Of a stretch of DNA of 64,000 nucleotides, positions 1-10,320 are shown piece by piece; the stretch's first letter is position 1; each line of letters begins with the position of its first letter. Source of the DNA: Leptothrix cholodnii SP-6. Lineage in GTDB: Bacteria > Pseudomonadota > Gammaproteobacteria > Burkholderiales > Burkholderiaceae_C. The stretch covers positions 3,150,001 to 3,214,000 of the forward strand of contig NC_010524.1 of assembly GCF_000019785.1 (NCBI RefSeq). Direction: 5' to 3'. Under the pieces are notes generated by a model that was given only the letters and a program-made list of their open reading frames with translations, made no database searches and was not told where the DNA came from. The position numbers were made by a program, and so were the translations under genes.

Positions 1-687
1 AACGTTGACATTGACGACCAGGATGCCCGCCTTCAGGCGATCGAGCTGGGTCTGGATCGACTTGACCAGATCGACCGCGATCGCGTCACGCTGCTCGTAG
101 AGCACCGAATCCATGTTGCTGCGCCCGACGATCTCGCGTACCGCCGATTCGGCCGCCTGCAGGACGGCCTCGTCGACATTGCGATTCTCGAACAGGAAGT
201 CCTTGGCATCCTTCAGGCGCCATTGCACCGTGAACCGGATGTCGACGATGTTCTCGTCCTGCGTGAGCATCGACGAATCACGCAAGCCGGTGGCCTGCAC
301 GACATTGCTGCGCCCCACCTCGGTCGAGCGGGTCTGCGTCACCGACACGGTGTCGTGCGACTGGAACGGATAAGGCCAGCGGAACTGGATGCCGGCATCG
401 ACCGTGCGCGTGAACTTGCCGAAGGTCAGCACCACGGCTTGCTGGCCTTCCTGGACGATGAAGAAGCCGCTGCCGAACCACAGCAACGCGACGACGCCGG
501 CGATCAGCCCACCACCGATGCCCATCACGCGGGCATCCGGCGGCTCACTTCCTGAGCCACCCGGATTGCCACGGCCGCCACGCGGACCACCGTTGCGACC
601 GCCAAACAGGCCGCCGAGCTTCTGGTTGAAATCACGCCACAACTCGTCGAGATCGGGCGGCCCATCGTTGCGGCCATTGCTGGCCAT
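1..687 (-). CDS. hflK: HflK, FtsH-protease modulator (3' end cut by window edge)
   Basis: HflK and HflC form a membrane SPFH/prohibitin complex that restrains the FtsH protease. The visible 229 codons start at an ATG reading MASNGRNDGPPD and show the family layout: a Gly/Arg-rich cytoplasmic N-terminus, one membrane segment at about residues 52-72 (LIAGVVALLWFGSGFF), then the band-7 domain beginning FIVQEGQQAVVLTFGKF. The C-terminal part lies beyond the window edge. It follows hflX on the same strand across a gap of about 145 bases, the usual hflX-hflK-hflC order. No strong ribosome binding site precedes the ATG, but no other in-frame ATG lies nearby upstream. Confidence 0.93.
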   Translation of the reverse strand, partial: MASNGRNDGPPDLDELWRDFNQKLGGLFGGRNGGPRGGRGNPGGSGSEPPDARVMGIGGGLIAGVVALLWFGSGFFIVQEGQQAVVLTFGKFTRTVDAGIQFRWPYPFQSHDTVSVTQTRSTEVGRSNVVQATGLRDSSMLTQDENIVDIRFTVQWRLKDAKDFLFENRNVDEAVLQAAESAVREIVGRSNMDSVLYEQRDAIAVDLVKSIQTQLDRLKAGILVVNVNV

Positions 688-832
688 GCCCGAGGCGCCT
701 GCAGGCGAAACGAGGCGACGCACGGCAGCTGAAATCGAGGTCAAGCCTGATCCGATGGTGGCTCTCAGGCGCACTGGAAGACTGGGAAAGTAACGAATGG
801 AAGTCATGAGAGTCAATGCTAACGGCAACGGC

Positions 833-2071
833 TCAAGCCTCGTGCGGGTGCGCCGGGACATCATTGGATGCCTCTGGCGCCATAGGTTCCGCATCAGGGG
901 GCACGGGATCAAAACGGACATCGGCCAGAGGCTGGCCGCGACGGGCGTCGGCGTCGAGAGAAGCCTGGGCGATCGCGCGGCGCAATGCGCCCAGGCCTTC
1001 GTTGGCCGCTGCGCTGATGAAGAATCGGGACACGACCCGTCCCGGCTCGATCTCGTACTGATCGCACATCACACGCGGGAGCGCGTCATCCTCGAGAAGA
1101 TCGATCTTGTTGAAGACCAGGAACTGCGGCACCGACTCGGCACCGATCTCGCGCAGAACGCGCTGCACTTCATGCAGCTGTTCAAGCCAGGTCGGACTGG
1201 CCGCATCGACCACGTGCAGCAGCAGGTCGGAGTCGGCAGACTCCTGCAGCGTGGCCTGAAAAGCCTCCACGAGGCTGTGCGGCAGATCGCGAATGAACCC
1301 CACCGTGTCGGATAGCGACACGCTGCGCCTGGCATCTTCGAGGTACATCTGCCGCGTGGTGGTGTCGAGCGTGGCGAAGAGCTGATCGGCCGCGTAGGCC
1401 TGCGCCTTCACCAGCACATTGAACAGCGTGCTCTTGCCCGCATTGGTGTAGCCGACCAGCGAGACCCGGAACGTGCCATGCCGCTCGCGCGACTTGCGTT
1501 GCGTGCCGCGCTGGCGCTTGACCTTCTCGAGGCGTTCCTTGACCGACTTGATGCGCACGTCGATCATGCGGCGATCGAGTTCGATCTGGGTTTCACCCGG
1601 GCCACCGCGCAGGCCGACACCACCGCGCTGGCGCTCCAGGTGCGACCAGCGGCGGACGAGCCGTGTCGAAAGGTATTGCAGCCGGGCCAGCTCGACCTGC
1701 AGCTTGCCCTCGTGGCTGCGCGCGCGGGCGGCAAAGATCTCGAGGATCAGGCCGGTGCGATCGAGCACCTCGACACCGAGATGGCGCTCGAGATTGCGCT
1801 GCTGGGCCGGGCCGATCGCCTGGTCGAAGATGACGCAATCGGCCTGATGGAGCGCGATCAGCTCCTTGATCTCGTCGGCCTTGCCCGAGCCGACGAACAA
1901 GGCCGGATCGGGCGCCTTGCGGCGGGCGATCAGGCGCGCGACGGCTTCGTCGCCAGCCGACTCGGCCAGCAACGCCAGCTCATCCAGCGTGGGATCAAAT
2001 GAAGAACCGACCCCCAGATCCACGCCCACGAGCAAGGCACGTGGGCGGGGGGTGACATCCGATGCAGTCAA
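833..2071 (-). CDS. hflX: GTPase HflX
   Basis: HflX is a GTPase that binds the 50S subunit and splits stalled or heat-damaged ribosomes. The 412-residue product has the N-terminal HflX domain with the glycine-rich linker (GVGLRGGPGETQ, about 151-162) and a G domain: G1 GYTNAGKST at 207-215, G3 DTVGF at 255-259, G4 NKID at 321-324. The E. coli protein is slightly longer. The first codon of this frame is TTG, 41 bases after the hfq stop, with no clear Shine-Dalgarno, so the exact start is uncertain. The C-terminal tail is Pro/Ala-rich. hfq-hflX-hflK is a conserved order. Confidence 0.95.
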   Translation of the reverse strand: MTASDVTPRPRALLVGVDLGVGSSFDPTLDELALLAESAGDEAVARLIARRKAPDPALFVGSGKADEIKELIALHQADCVIFDQAIGPAQQRNLERHLGVEVLDRTGLILEIFAARARSHEGKLQVELARLQYLSTRLVRRWSHLERQRGGVGLRGGPGETQIELDRRMIDVRIKSVKERLEKVKRQRGTQRKSRERHGTFRVSLVGYTNAGKSTLFNVLVKAQAYAADQLFATLDTTTRQMYLEDARRSVSLSDTVGFIRDLPHSLVEAFQATLQESADSDLLLHVVDAASPTWLEQLHEVQRVLREIGAESVPQFLVFNKIDLLEDDALPRVMCDQYEIEPGRVVSRFFISAAANEGLGALRRAIAQASLDADARRGQPLADVRFDPVPPDAEPMAPEASNDVPAHPHEA

Positions 2072-2112
2072 GGTGCTGATGGCGGGTGCGCTCTGGGTGC
2101 CGGTAGGGAAGC

Positions 2113-2355
2113 TCAGTTGGAGTCCTGGGCTTCGGTGGCGTGGAAATTCACGGGGCGACCCGGGACCACAGTGGAAATTGCATGCTTGTAGACCATTTGC
2201 GTGACCGTGTTGCGCAGCAGGACGACGTACTGGTCGAACGACTCGATGTGGCCTTGCAGCTTGATGCCGTTGACCAGATAGATCGAGACCGGCACATGCT
2301 CTTTGCGCAGCAGGTTCAGAAACGGGTCTTGTAGCAATTGCCCTTTGTTGCTCAC
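2113..2355 (-). CDS. hfq: RNA chaperone Hfq
   Basis: Hfq is a hexameric Sm-like RNA chaperone that pairs small RNAs with mRNAs. The 80-residue product is nearly identical to the family over both Sm motifs ([20 protein letters not shown] and [17 protein letters not shown]). I place the start at a GTG ([12 protein letters not shown]) because GGAG lies eight bases upstream and the sequence matches the usual [12 protein letters not shown] start; a longer frame upstream has no such support. The acidic C-terminal tail is very short, as in other betaproteobacteria. It lies between der and hflX. Confidence 0.97.
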   Translation of the reverse strand: MSNKGQLLQDPFLNLLRKEHVPVSIYLVNGIKLQGHIESFDQYVVLLRNTVTQMVYKHAISTVVPGRPVNFHATEAQDSN

Positions 2356-2424
2356 GATATGCTCCGTGTTGGAAAGTTCGGAAGCCCTCACGTTATCACA
2401 CGTGTACGGGCCGGCCGGGAGGGC

Positions 2425-3771
2425 TCAGGAATCCTTCGAGACGAAGGGATTGTGCGAGGCGCGCAACTCGATTCGCATCGGCGTGCCCACGAGCTTGAAG
2501 TGCTCGCGGAAGCGCGCTTCCAGATAGCGTTTGTAGACCTCGGTGACGTGCTCGACCGCATTGCCGTGGATGACGATGATCGGCGGGTTCTGGCCGCCCT
2601 GGTGGGCATAACGCAGCTTCGGACGCACGGCGCCGGCGCGCTTGGGCTGCTGGTACTCCACCGCCTCCAGCAACAGGCGCGTGAGCTGCGGCGTCGGCAG
2701 CTTGCGCGTCGCCGAGGCCCAGGCATCGTCGATCGCCTTCCACAGCGGCCCCAGGCCCTGGCGCTTCTTGGCCGAGATCATCAGCACCGGCGCGAACTTC
2801 AGGAATGCCAGCCGCTGCTCGATCGAACGCTGCAGCGTCTCGCGCTGGTAGCTGTCGATCGCGTCCCACTTGTTGATCGCGATCACCACCGCCCGGCCGG
2901 CATCGAGCACGTAGCCGGCGATGTGCGCGTCCTGGTCGGACACGCCTTCGGTGGCGTCGATCAGCAGCAGCACGACGTTGGCATCCGAGATCGCCTGCAG
3001 CGTCTTGACGACCGAGAACTTCTCGATCGACTCGAACACCTTGCCCTTGCGGCGCAGGCCGGCGGTGTCGATCAGCTCGTACTTCTTGTCGCCACGCTCG
3101 AACGGCACGTGGATGGCGTCGCGCGTGGTGCCCGGCAGGTCGAAGGCGACCAGCCGCTCCTCGCCCAGCCAGGTGTTGATCAGCGTCGACTTGCCGACGT
3201 TGGGACGGCCGGCCACCGCCAGCCGGGTCGGCCGGTTGCGCAGTTCTTCTTCCGAGTAGCCTTCTTCGGGCTCGGGCGGCTCGATGCCTTCGAGCGCCAT
3301 CTCGATCAGGCTGCGCACGCCCTGGCCATGCGCCGACGACACCGCCAGCGGCTCGCCCATGCCGAGCTCGTAGAACTCGGCCAGCTGCGGGCCGTCCTTC
3401 ATGCCCTCGGCCTTGTTGGCCGCCAGCAGCACGCGCTTGCCGGTGGCGCGCAGATAGCGGGCGATGTCGTGGTCCTGCGCCGACAGGCCGGCGCGCACGT
3501 CGACCACGAACACCACCGCGTCGGCCTCGGCCACCGCCTGGCGCGTCTGCTTGGCCATCTCCTTGTAGATGCCCGAGGTCGAATCGGGCTCGAAGCCGCC
3601 GGTGTCGATGACGATGAACTCGTGGTTGTCGAGCTTGCCGTCGCCGTAGTGGCGGTCACGCGTGAGGCCGGCGAAGTCGGCGACGATGGCGTCGCGCCGG
3701 CCGGTCAGGCGGTTGAAGAGTGTGGACTTGCCGACGTTGGGTCGTCCGACGATGGCAATCACGGGTTTCAT
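2425..3771 (-). CDS. der: Ribosome biogenesis GTPase Der (EngA)
   Basis: Der is an essential GTPase with two tandem G domains that acts in 50S subunit maturation. The 448-residue product shows the first G1 GRPNVGKS at about 9-16 with DTGGF, the second G1 GRPNVGKST at about 188-196 with DTAGL and NKWD, then the C-terminal KH-like domain ([16 protein letters not shown]). I take the ATG at 3771; a TTG one codon earlier is also in frame. It sits between bamB and hfq, the usual Burkholderiales order. Confidence 0.97.
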   Translation of the reverse strand: MKPVIAIVGRPNVGKSTLFNRLTGRRDAIVADFAGLTRDRHYGDGKLDNHEFIVIDTGGFEPDSTSGIYKEMAKQTRQAVAEADAVVFVVDVRAGLSAQDHDIARYLRATGKRVLLAANKAEGMKDGPQLAEFYELGMGEPLAVSSAHGQGVRSLIEMALEGIEPPEPEEGYSEEELRNRPTRLAVAGRPNVGKSTLINTWLGEERLVAFDLPGTTRDAIHVPFERGDKKYELIDTAGLRRKGKVFESIEKFSVVKTLQAISDANVVLLLIDATEGVSDQDAHIAGYVLDAGRAVVIAINKWDAIDSYQRETLQRSIEQRLAFLKFAPVLMISAKKRQGLGPLWKAIDDAWASATRKLPTPQLTRLLLEAVEYQQPKRAGAVRPKLRYAHQGGQNPPIIVIHGNAVEHVTEVYKRYLEARFREHFKLVGTPMRIELRASHNPFVSKDS

Positions 3772-3804
3772 CAAGGGATTCCGTTCAATGCGGTGCGCTG
3801 GCGT

Positions 3805-4968
3805 TCATTGCGGGCGGAAGGCGTAGACGCCCCCCGACCGCGACACCGCCAGCAGGGTCTGGCCCGAGCGCACCAGCGGCGCGGCGATGCCGCTGCTGTC
3901 GGTGGGCAGGCGTAAAAGGGTTTCGCCGCGATCGCGGCTGAGGAAGTGCAGCCAGCCTTCGAAATCGCCGAAGACCACGGTGCTGCCGCTCACCAGCGGC
4001 GCGCTCAGGCCGCGGTTGCGCAGCCGCTCGCTGGTCCAGGCGATGTCGCCGCTGGCGCGTTTCCAGGCGCTGATGCGGTCGCTGCCATCGGCGGCAAAGA
4101 CGAAGTCGGCATCGGCCGCCAGGCCCTGGTAACCGCCGAAGGTGCGGGTCCAGACCGACACGGCACGCTCGACCTGGATGCAGCCGACCGACGACTGGAA
4201 AGCGCGCGCGCAGACCACGTCGCCCACCCGCGCCGCCGGCCCGACCAGGTCGGCCAGGCGTTCGACCTCGTTGGTGCCGCGCTGCGCCGGCAGGCCGACC
4301 TCGTTGCGCACCGAGCCCGTCAGCGGGTCGATCGCCACCAGCCGCGACCCCTGGCCCGCCAGCAGCGTGTCCTTGTAGGGCAGCAGCAGGCCGGCCTGCG
4401 CCAGCGCCAGCGGCTCGCCGCTGCGCGCCAGGCTCCAGAGCCGGCGGGCATCGAGCACGTCGTAGGCCTGGATGGTGCGATCGACCATCTGGATGAAGAC
4501 CCGCTCGCCCGCCACCAGCGGCGCCGTGACGACCCGCGACGACAGGCGGATGCGCCAGCGCTCCTTGGCGCCGTCGATCAGCACCAGGTCGTTGTTGTCG
4601 CTGACGACCGCGCTGTAGCGGCCATCGCTGCCGACCCCCGCCGACAGCTTGACGCCCAGCGCGACGCGGCTGCGTTCGGCACCGGTCGCGACGTCGTAGC
4701 TGAGCACCACGCCGTCGCGGCTGGCGAGCACGAACCGGTCGCCGACCACGGCCACCGACAGCGCCGCCACCGGCTCACCCAGGCTCTGGCGCCAGATCTG
4801 CTTGCCGGCGATCTTGGCCGTCACGGCCTCGAGCGGGGCCGGCGTCGGCTTGCTCGGTGACGAACACGCCGCCAGCGCGGCGAGGCCCAGCCCGGCCCAC
4901 GCCAGCACCCAGCGACGCGCCGGCGCGCTGCGCCCGACCTGCGGTCGTGCCGTGGCGTGTGCGCTCAT
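3805..4968 (-). CDS. bamB: Outer membrane assembly lipoprotein BamB
   Basis: BamB is a beta-propeller lipoprotein of the BAM complex that inserts beta-barrel proteins in the outer membrane. The 387-residue product has a basic N-terminus, a hydrophobic core (VLAWAGLGLAALAAC) and a lipobox with Cys35, followed by PQQ-like propeller repeats with recurring G-x-V-x-A-x-D patterns. Its ATG overlaps the stop of the upstream yfgM-like gene in an ATGA, so the two are probably translationally coupled. der follows after about 33 bases. Confidence 0.94.
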   Translation of the reverse strand: MSAHATARPQVGRSAPARRWVLAWAGLGLAALAACSSPSKPTPAPLEAVTAKIAGKQIWRQSLGEPVAALSVAVVGDRFVLASRDGVVLSYDVATGAERSRVALGVKLSAGVGSDGRYSAVVSDNNDLVLIDGAKERWRIRLSSRVVTAPLVAGERVFIQMVDRTIQAYDVLDARRLWSLARSGEPLALAQAGLLLPYKDTLLAGQGSRLVAIDPLTGSVRNEVGLPAQRGTNEVERLADLVGPAARVGDVVCARAFQSSVGCIQVERAVSVWTRTFGGYQGLAADADFVFAADGSDRISAWKRASGDIAWTSERLRNRGLSAPLVSGSTVVFGDFEGWLHFLSRDRGETLLRLPTDSSGIAAPLVRSGQTLLAVSRSGGVYAFRPQ

Positions 4969-5639
4969 GGCTTGGCAGCCGCCGATGCGGCTTCATCGAC
5001 CGGCGCAGCGCCCAGCGCGGTCAGCTTGGCCTCGATCAGGCGGCGGTAATCGAGCGTGCGGTCCATGCCCTTGAACGCCACCTGATAGGCCGCCACGGCC
5101 TCGGCGTTCTTGCCTTGTGCGAGCAGGATGTCGCCGCGGCGGTCGGCCACCAGGGCCTCGTAGCTCGGCGGCACGTCACCGGCCAAGCGGGCCAGCGCCT
5201 CGTCGTATTGCTTGGCGTCCAGCAGCAGGCCGGCCAGACGCAGCCGTGCGCCCGCGCTGTATTCGGGTTCGCGGGCCTTGTCGGCCACCCAGGCCAGCGT
5301 GGCCTGCGCGGCATCGATCTGGCCCTTGTCGAACTGCACCTGCGCGGTCAGCAAGGCGGCCTGCTCGGCGAACGTGGTGCCCGGATAACGGTCCTTCAGG
5401 TCGGCAAAGACCTTGGCGGCGCGGTCGGCCTCGCCGGCCAGCACGGCGCGCTCGACCTCGTCGTACATGCCGCCAGCCTTGGAGGCCTGGTCACGCTGCC
5501 AGTAGTTCCAGCCGTTCCAGGCGGCGTAGGCACCGAACACCAGCACCAGCGTCCAGGTGATGAGGTTGCCGTAGGCGCGCCAGAAATGCTTCAGCTGGTC
5601 GAGCTGTTCCTGTTCTTCGAGGTCGAGATGCGTGGCCAT
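4965..5639 (-). CDS. YfgM-like tetratricopeptide membrane protein
   Basis: This 224-residue protein matches the YfgM/TPR_21 family, described in E. coli as an ancillary subunit near the SecYEG translocon and PpiD. It begins MATHLDLEEQEQLDQLKHFW, a conserved cytoplasmic start, then a single membrane helix at about 25-45 and a periplasmic helical-repeat domain. The frame is open further upstream, but the chosen ATG fits the family. It lies between hisS and bamB, the position of yfgM in gammaproteobacteria as well, and its stop overlaps the bamB start. Confidence 0.9.
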   Translation of the reverse strand: MATHLDLEEQEQLDQLKHFWRAYGNLITWTLVLVFGAYAAWNGWNYWQRDQASKAGGMYDEVERAVLAGEADRAAKVFADLKDRYPGTTFAEQAALLTAQVQFDKGQIDAAQATLAWVADKAREPEYSAGARLRLAGLLLDAKQYDEALARLAGDVPPSYEALVADRRGDILLAQGKNAEAVAAYQVAFKGMDRTLDYRRLIEAKLTALGAAPVDEAASAAAKP

Positions 5640-5775
5640 GCTGTGCCTGATGGGAGAGAGCGTGCCGGGCGAGCTGGGCTGCGTCCGGCCTGTTGTGTGG
5701 GCCGCCGGGAGACGGCGACCGATGATCCGCGGGCGGCGCAGGCAGGCTGCGCGGCCACGGCGGACAGGTTCGCGA

Positions 5776-7077
5776 TTATGCGGGCAGCGCGGCTTCGCCC
5801 TGCAGGCCGGCAGCCCAGAGCGCCACGTCGGCGATCGGGCGCAAGACCTGCGCGCCGCCACCGGCACGCAGCGGCTTGACCGCCACCATGCCCTGCGCCA
5901 GCTCGTCGGCGCCGAACACCAGTGCGAACGTGGCGCCGCTCGCGTCGGCCTTCTTGAACTGCGACTTCATGCTGCCCGGGCCGTCCTTGCCGGCGGCATG
6001 CATGACGACGGCGATGCCGGCCGCGCGCAGCGCCTCGGCGCAGGCGGTGGCGATCGGCAGTGCCGCCGCATCGGGCACCACGGCGTAGGCGTCGGGCGAG
6101 GTGGCGGGCGCGGTCACGCCGCTTTCCTTCAGCAACTCGATCACCCGCTCGATGCCCAGACCCCAGCCCACGGCCGGCGCCGGCTTGCCGCCGATCTGCT
6201 CGATCAGGCCGTCATAACGCCCGCCGCCGCAGATCGTGCCCTGCGCGCCGAGGCGGTCGGTGACCCACTCGAACACCGTCAGGTTGTAGTAGTCCATGCC
6301 ACGCACCAGCCGCGGGTTGATGCGGTAGGGCTGGCCGACCGCATCGAGCTGCGCCTTGACCGCATCGAGGTGCTTGAGCGAAGCCTCGCCGAGAAAATCC
6401 ATCAGCTGCGGCGCGGCCTCGACGATCGCCTGCATCGCCGGATTCTTGGTGTCGAGGATGCGCAGCGGGTTGCTGTGCAGGCGGCGCTGCGCCTCGGCAT
6501 CCAGCTCGTCGAGGTGCTGCTCGAAATAGGCGATCAGCGCGGCACGGTGCGCGCGGCGCTCATCGGCCTGGCCCAGGCTGTTGAGCTCCAGGCGCACGTC
6601 GGTCAGGCCCAGATCGCGCCACAGGCTGCGCGCCATCAGGATCACCTCGGCGTCGACGTCCGGCCCGGCAAACCCCAGCGCCTCGACGCCCACCTGGTGG
6701 AACTGCCGGTAGCGCCCGCGCTGCGGCCGCTCGTGGCGGAACATCGGGCCGATGTAAAACAGCCGCTTGCCGCCCTCGTAGAGCATCGAATGCTCGACCA
6801 CCGCGCGCACCACGCCGGCGGTGCCCTCGGGGCGCAGCGTGAGGGCGTCGCCGTTCATCTTGTCCTCGAAGGAATACATCTCCTTCTCGACGATGTCGGT
6901 CACCTCGCCCAGGCCGCGCACGAACAGCGGCGTGGGTTCGACGATCGGCGTGCGGATGTTGGCGTAGCCGTAGCGGCGCATCAGCGCGCGCACGGTGTGT
7001 TCGAACCACTCCCAGCGCGCCGACTCGGGCGGCAGGAGGTCGTTCATGCCTTTGACGGCTTTGAGGGCTTCGGCCAT
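5776..7077 (-). CDS. hisS: Histidyl-tRNA synthetase
   Basis: HisRS is a class II aminoacyl-tRNA synthetase that charges tRNA-His in the cytoplasm. The 433-residue product shows motif 2 ([19 protein letters not shown]), the His-specific GGGRYDGL and motif 3 (GWGLGIERV), followed by the C-terminal anticodon-binding domain. I use the ATG at [19 protein letters not shown], the usual family start; a GTG 12 codons upstream is possible. The gene sits between ispG and yfgM in the long minus-strand operon. Confidence 0.97.
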   Translation of the reverse strand: MAEALKAVKGMNDLLPPESARWEWFEHTVRALMRRYGYANIRTPIVEPTPLFVRGLGEVTDIVEKEMYSFEDKMNGDALTLRPEGTAGVVRAVVEHSMLYEGGKRLFYIGPMFRHERPQRGRYRQFHQVGVEALGFAGPDVDAEVILMARSLWRDLGLTDVRLELNSLGQADERRAHRAALIAYFEQHLDELDAEAQRRLHSNPLRILDTKNPAMQAIVEAAPQLMDFLGEASLKHLDAVKAQLDAVGQPYRINPRLVRGMDYYNLTVFEWVTDRLGAQGTICGGGRYDGLIEQIGGKPAPAVGWGLGIERVIELLKESGVTAPATSPDAYAVVPDAAALPIATACAEALRAAGIAVVMHAAGKDGPGSMKSQFKKADASGATFALVFGADELAQGMVAVKPLRAGGGAQVLRPIADVALWAAGLQGEAALPA

Positions 7078-7146
7078 GGGAAATGTGTCTTCTGAAAAAA
7101 CAAGGCCGGCCACGCACCGCGGGCCGGACCGGATCTGACGTGCCGT

Positions 7147-8451
7147 TCAGGCCTGCGGCGCGGTGGCGGCAGCGCCGAAACGCCGCTCGATGTACTGCTC
7201 GACCAGCGCCTGGAACTCGCCGGCGATGCCCTCGCCGCGCAGCGTCAGCGCCTTCTCGCCGTCGATGAACACCGGCGCGGCCGGCGCCTCGCCGGTGCCG
7301 GGCAGGCTGATGCCGATGTCGGCGTGCTTGCTCTCGCCCGGGCCGTTGACGATGCAGCCCATCACGGCCACCTTCATGGCCTCGACGCCCGGATAGCGGG
7401 CGCGCCAGACCGGCATCTGCGCGCGCAGGAAGTCGTCGATCTGCTTGGCCAGTTCCTGGAAGGTGGTGCTGGTGGTGCGCCCGCAACCCGGACAGGCCGT
7501 CACGCTGGGCACGAAGGTGCGCAGGCCGAGCGCCTGCAGGATCTCGTTGGCGATCAGCACCTCCTGCGTGCGCGATTCGCCCGGCTGCGGCGTGAGGCTC
7601 ACGCGGATGGTGTCGCCGATGCCCTGCTGCAGCAGCACCGCCAGCGCCGCCGCCGACGCCACCGTGCCCTTGGTGCCCATGCCGGCTTCGGTCAGGCCCA
7701 GGTGCAGCGGGTAGTCGCAGCGCTGGCGCAGCGCCTGGTAGACGGCGATCAGGTCCTGCACGCCGCTGACCTTGCAGCTCGGGATGATCTGCGACGGCTT
7801 CATGCCCAGCTCGACCGCATAGGCGGCCGAATCGAGCGCCGACTGGATCAGCGCCTCGTACATCACCTGGCGCGCCTCCCAGGGCTGGGCGCGAGCGTGA
7901 TTCTGATCCATCAGGCGGGCGAGCAGCTCCTGATCGAGGCTGCCCCAGTTGACGCCGATGCGCACCGCCTTGTCGTGCTTCAGGGCGGCCTCGATCATCA
8001 TGCCGAACTGGCGATCGCGCTTGTCGCCCTTGCCGACGTTGCCGGGGTTGATGCGGTACTTCGACAGCGCCGCAGCGCAATCGGGATACTGGCTCAGCAG
8101 CGTGTGGCCGTTGTAGTGGAAGTCGCCGATCAGCGGCACGTCGATGCCCATGCGGTCGAGCTGCTCGCGAATGTGCGGCACGGCCATCGCCGCCTCGGGC
8201 GTGTTGACCGTGATGCGCACCAGCTCGGAGCCGGCGATCGCCAGTTCCTTGACCTGGATCGCCGTGCCGATGACGTCGACCGTGTCGGTGTTGGTCATCG
8301 ACTGCACGCGCACCGGGGCGCCGCCGCCGATCGTGACCACGCGCTCGCCCCAGGTCACGCGCGCCTGCAGGCTGCGCTGCTGCCGGGGCTCGCCCAGCGC
8401 GATCGGTTGCAGTTCGGACGAATCGGACTCGATGGCCATGGCCGGACTCAC
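7147..8451 (-). CDS. ispG: 4-hydroxy-3-methylbut-2-enyl diphosphate synthase (IspG/GcpE)
   Basis: IspG is the [4Fe-4S] enzyme of the MEP isoprenoid pathway that converts MEcPP to HMBPP. The 434-residue product carries VQSMTNTDT near the N-terminus, the cluster cysteines in [14 protein letters not shown] and the later [10 protein letters not shown] motif with the third cysteine. The listed start is a GTG whose first bases overlap the rodZ stop (GTGA); an in-frame ATG at 8439 is a good alternative because GAAGTGAG lies in front of it. Downstream is hisS, as in many proteobacteria. Confidence 0.96.
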   Translation of the reverse strand: MSPAMAIESDSSELQPIALGEPRQQRSLQARVTWGERVVTIGGGAPVRVQSMTNTDTVDVIGTAIQVKELAIAGSELVRITVNTPEAAMAVPHIREQLDRMGIDVPLIGDFHYNGHTLLSQYPDCAAALSKYRINPGNVGKGDKRDRQFGMMIEAALKHDKAVRIGVNWGSLDQELLARLMDQNHARAQPWEARQVMYEALIQSALDSAAYAVELGMKPSQIIPSCKVSGVQDLIAVYQALRQRCDYPLHLGLTEAGMGTKGTVASAAALAVLLQQGIGDTIRVSLTPQPGESRTQEVLIANEILQALGLRTFVPSVTACPGCGRTTSTTFQELAKQIDDFLRAQMPVWRARYPGVEAMKVAVMGCIVNGPGESKHADIGISLPGTGEAPAAPVFIDGEKALTLRGEGIAGEFQALVEQYIERRFGAAATAPQA

Positions 8452-9347
8452 TTCAGTTCGAGACGCGCCACGTTGTCGCGCGTGTGGGGGTTCAGGTCGA
8501 TCGGCTGGCCTCGAAAGTGCAGCCGGGTGCCGTCGGCGTTGCCGATCTTGAGCCGGATCGGCAGGCTGCCGTCGAGCCCGACCACCTCGCCGGCCGGCAG
8601 CATGCGCGACATCAGCAAGGCACCGGCGCCGTCACGCGCCTCGATCCACGAATCGGCGCTGGTGCGCAGCACCACCGAGCCCGCGGCGGCCGCATTCTGC
8701 GACGACGCCGGCTCCTCGGGCGGCGCCGAATGCACCGTCTCGACCACGGCGCTGGCGCTCGACTCGAGGGTGGTGCTGACCGCGCCACCGTTGTCGGCGC
8801 CGTCGGCCGAGCGCACCTCGTTGGTGACCGCCTGGCTGGCCGCCACGGTGGCCTGCACGGCGCTGGCCGCGGCGGCCACCGGCTCGCGCATCAAGGCGCG
8901 CATCGGCGGCGCCAGCCAGAACAGCAGCGCCAGCAGCAGCAGCAGGGCCGGCACGATCACGCCCGGGCGCAGCCACTCGGGCCAGCTGCCCGGCAGCATG
9001 CGCGAGCCCGGTTCGCGATAGGGCGTCGCCAGCCCGCGGGTGACGTTCTCGAGCGCCTGCGGTGCCTGCGCCGCGGCCGGCAGCGCGGCCAGGATCGGCT
9101 GCGGATCGATCTCGAGCTGGCGGGCGATCGCCGTCGCCAGGCCACGCACGAAGGCCAGGCCGGGCAGCTGGTCGAGGCGATCGGCCTCGAGCGCCTGGAG
9201 CTTGGGCACCGGCACCTTCAGCAGCAGCGCGAACTGGTCGAGCTCCAGGCCACGGGCCTCGCGGGCGGCGCGCAGCAAGGCTCCGGCGCTGGTCCGGGCG
9301 CCTTCGGCGGATGGCGTTGCCGAGGCCGGCGACTTCGGTTCACTCAT
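8448..9347 (-). CDS. rodZ: RodZ-like cytoskeletal HTH membrane protein
   Basis: RodZ links MreB to the elongation machinery. The 299-residue product has an N-terminal helix-turn-helix domain (about 20-85, [19 protein letters not shown]), one membrane helix (about 130-147, [15 protein letters not shown]), an Ala/Ser/Val-rich periplasmic linker and a C-terminal DUF4115 beta domain (about 215-299). The start is the ATG preceded by GAGGA. Its first eight bases overlap the end of pilF, so the two are likely translated together. The rodZ-ispG-hisS order recurs in other proteobacteria. Confidence 0.9.
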   Translation of the reverse strand: MSEPKSPASATPSAEGARTSAGALLRAAREARGLELDQFALLLKVPVPKLQALEADRLDQLPGLAFVRGLATAIARQLEIDPQPILAALPAAAQAPQALENVTRGLATPYREPGSRMLPGSWPEWLRPGVIVPALLLLLALLFWLAPPMRALMREPVAAAASAVQATVAASQAVTNEVRSADGADNGGAVSTTLESSASAVVETVHSAPPEEPASSQNAAAAGSVVLRTSADSWIEARDGAGALLMSRMLPAGEVVGLDGSLPIRLKIGNADGTRLHFRGQPIDLNPHTRDNVARLELK

Positions 9348-10260
9348 CGAGTTGTCCTCGTTCAAAAGCCGCACTTTCCCGTGAACCGGGGAAGCGGGTG
9401 CGCAACTGGCTGCCGAACTCGTCGACCGCCGTCGGATTCTTGCGCTTGTGTTCGATGCGTGCGGCCAGCCACAGCGTCTCGGCGGTGGCCAGTTCGTTGG
9501 CCTGGTTGACACGCTGGATGTAGAAGCGCGCCCGATCGAGGTCGCCCTTGCGCAGCAGCACCTCGGCCAGGTTGAAGGCGGTGGCCGGGTTGCCTGCGTC
9601 GAGCTCGTAGCTGCGCAGCAGCAGGCGCTCGGCCGCGTTCAGGTCGCCGGCGCGGGCTTCGCAGACGCCTTGTGCCAGCAGGCTCTTGGTCTGTTCGCGG
9701 TATTGGGGGATCGCCAGTGCCTGCTCGAAATAGCGGCGCGCATCGGGGTAGCGCTGCTGCCGGCACAGGAACCAGGCGTAGTTGTGCAGCGCGTCGGCAT
9801 CGCCGCCGTTGAGCGACAGCGCGCGCCGGAAGCTCTCTTCGGCCAGCGCGTTCTCGGACATGCTGGCGTAGATCAGGCCACGCAGGTTGAAGGCCGAGGC
9901 GCTGTTCGGGTCGGCCACCAGGGCGCGCTTGACTTCGTCGAGCGCCGTGCCGGCCTGGCCCTGGGCGAAATAGGCCGAAGCCAGCTCGAGGCGGATGCGC
10001 GAGCGCTTGGCCGCATCGGTTTCATCGGACGCCGTGACCAGATCCGGCCGCGTCGCCGCATTGCTGCTGCTGTTGACCGCGACAGGCTGGGAGGGCGCCG
10101 GGATGCGCGTGTCGCCCACCGTGGTCGACACCACCTCGGTGGTCGTGGTGCACGCCAGCAGCGTCGACGCCAGCAGCAGCGCAGCGCCGAGCCGGACACC
10201 GATCCGGGTCAGGTGCGCGCCGGTCACGGGCCGGCGCTCGGATGAAGCAGGTTCACGCAT
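9340..10260 (-). CDS. pilF: Type IV pilus biogenesis/stability lipoprotein PilF (PilW)
   Basis: PilF is the outer-membrane lipoprotein pilotin that positions the PilQ secretin. The 306-residue product has a lipoprotein signal (GAALLLASTLLAC, lipid-attached Cys37) and at least four TPR-like units, for example SAFNLRGLIYASMSENALAE and DADALHNYAWFLCRQQRY. The pilF-rodZ-ispG order supports the call. The remaining pilus genes of this window lie 40 kb away (50674-58090). The stop codon is inside the rodZ start region. Confidence 0.92.
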   Translation of the reverse strand: MREPASSERRPVTGAHLTRIGVRLGAALLLASTLLACTTTTEVVSTTVGDTRIPAPSQPVAVNSSSNAATRPDLVTASDETDAAKRSRIRLELASAYFAQGQAGTALDEVKRALVADPNSASAFNLRGLIYASMSENALAEESFRRALSLNGGDADALHNYAWFLCRQQRYPDARRYFEQALAIPQYREQTKSLLAQGVCEARAGDLNAAERLLLRSYELDAGNPATAFNLAEVLLRKGDLDRARFYIQRVNQANELATAETLWLAARIEHKRKNPTAVDEFGSQLRTRFPGSRESAAFERGQLDE

Positions 10261-10320
10261 GCGGGTTCACCGGAAATGGGAGGAGCAGGCCACCGAGGGC
10301 ACCGACAGCGCCAGCACGCA

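Noticed and set aside
2338..3915. Open frame of 525 codons on the plus strand, opposite der
   Set aside because: Same reason: antisense to a conserved GTPase, low-complexity composition, no family resemblance.
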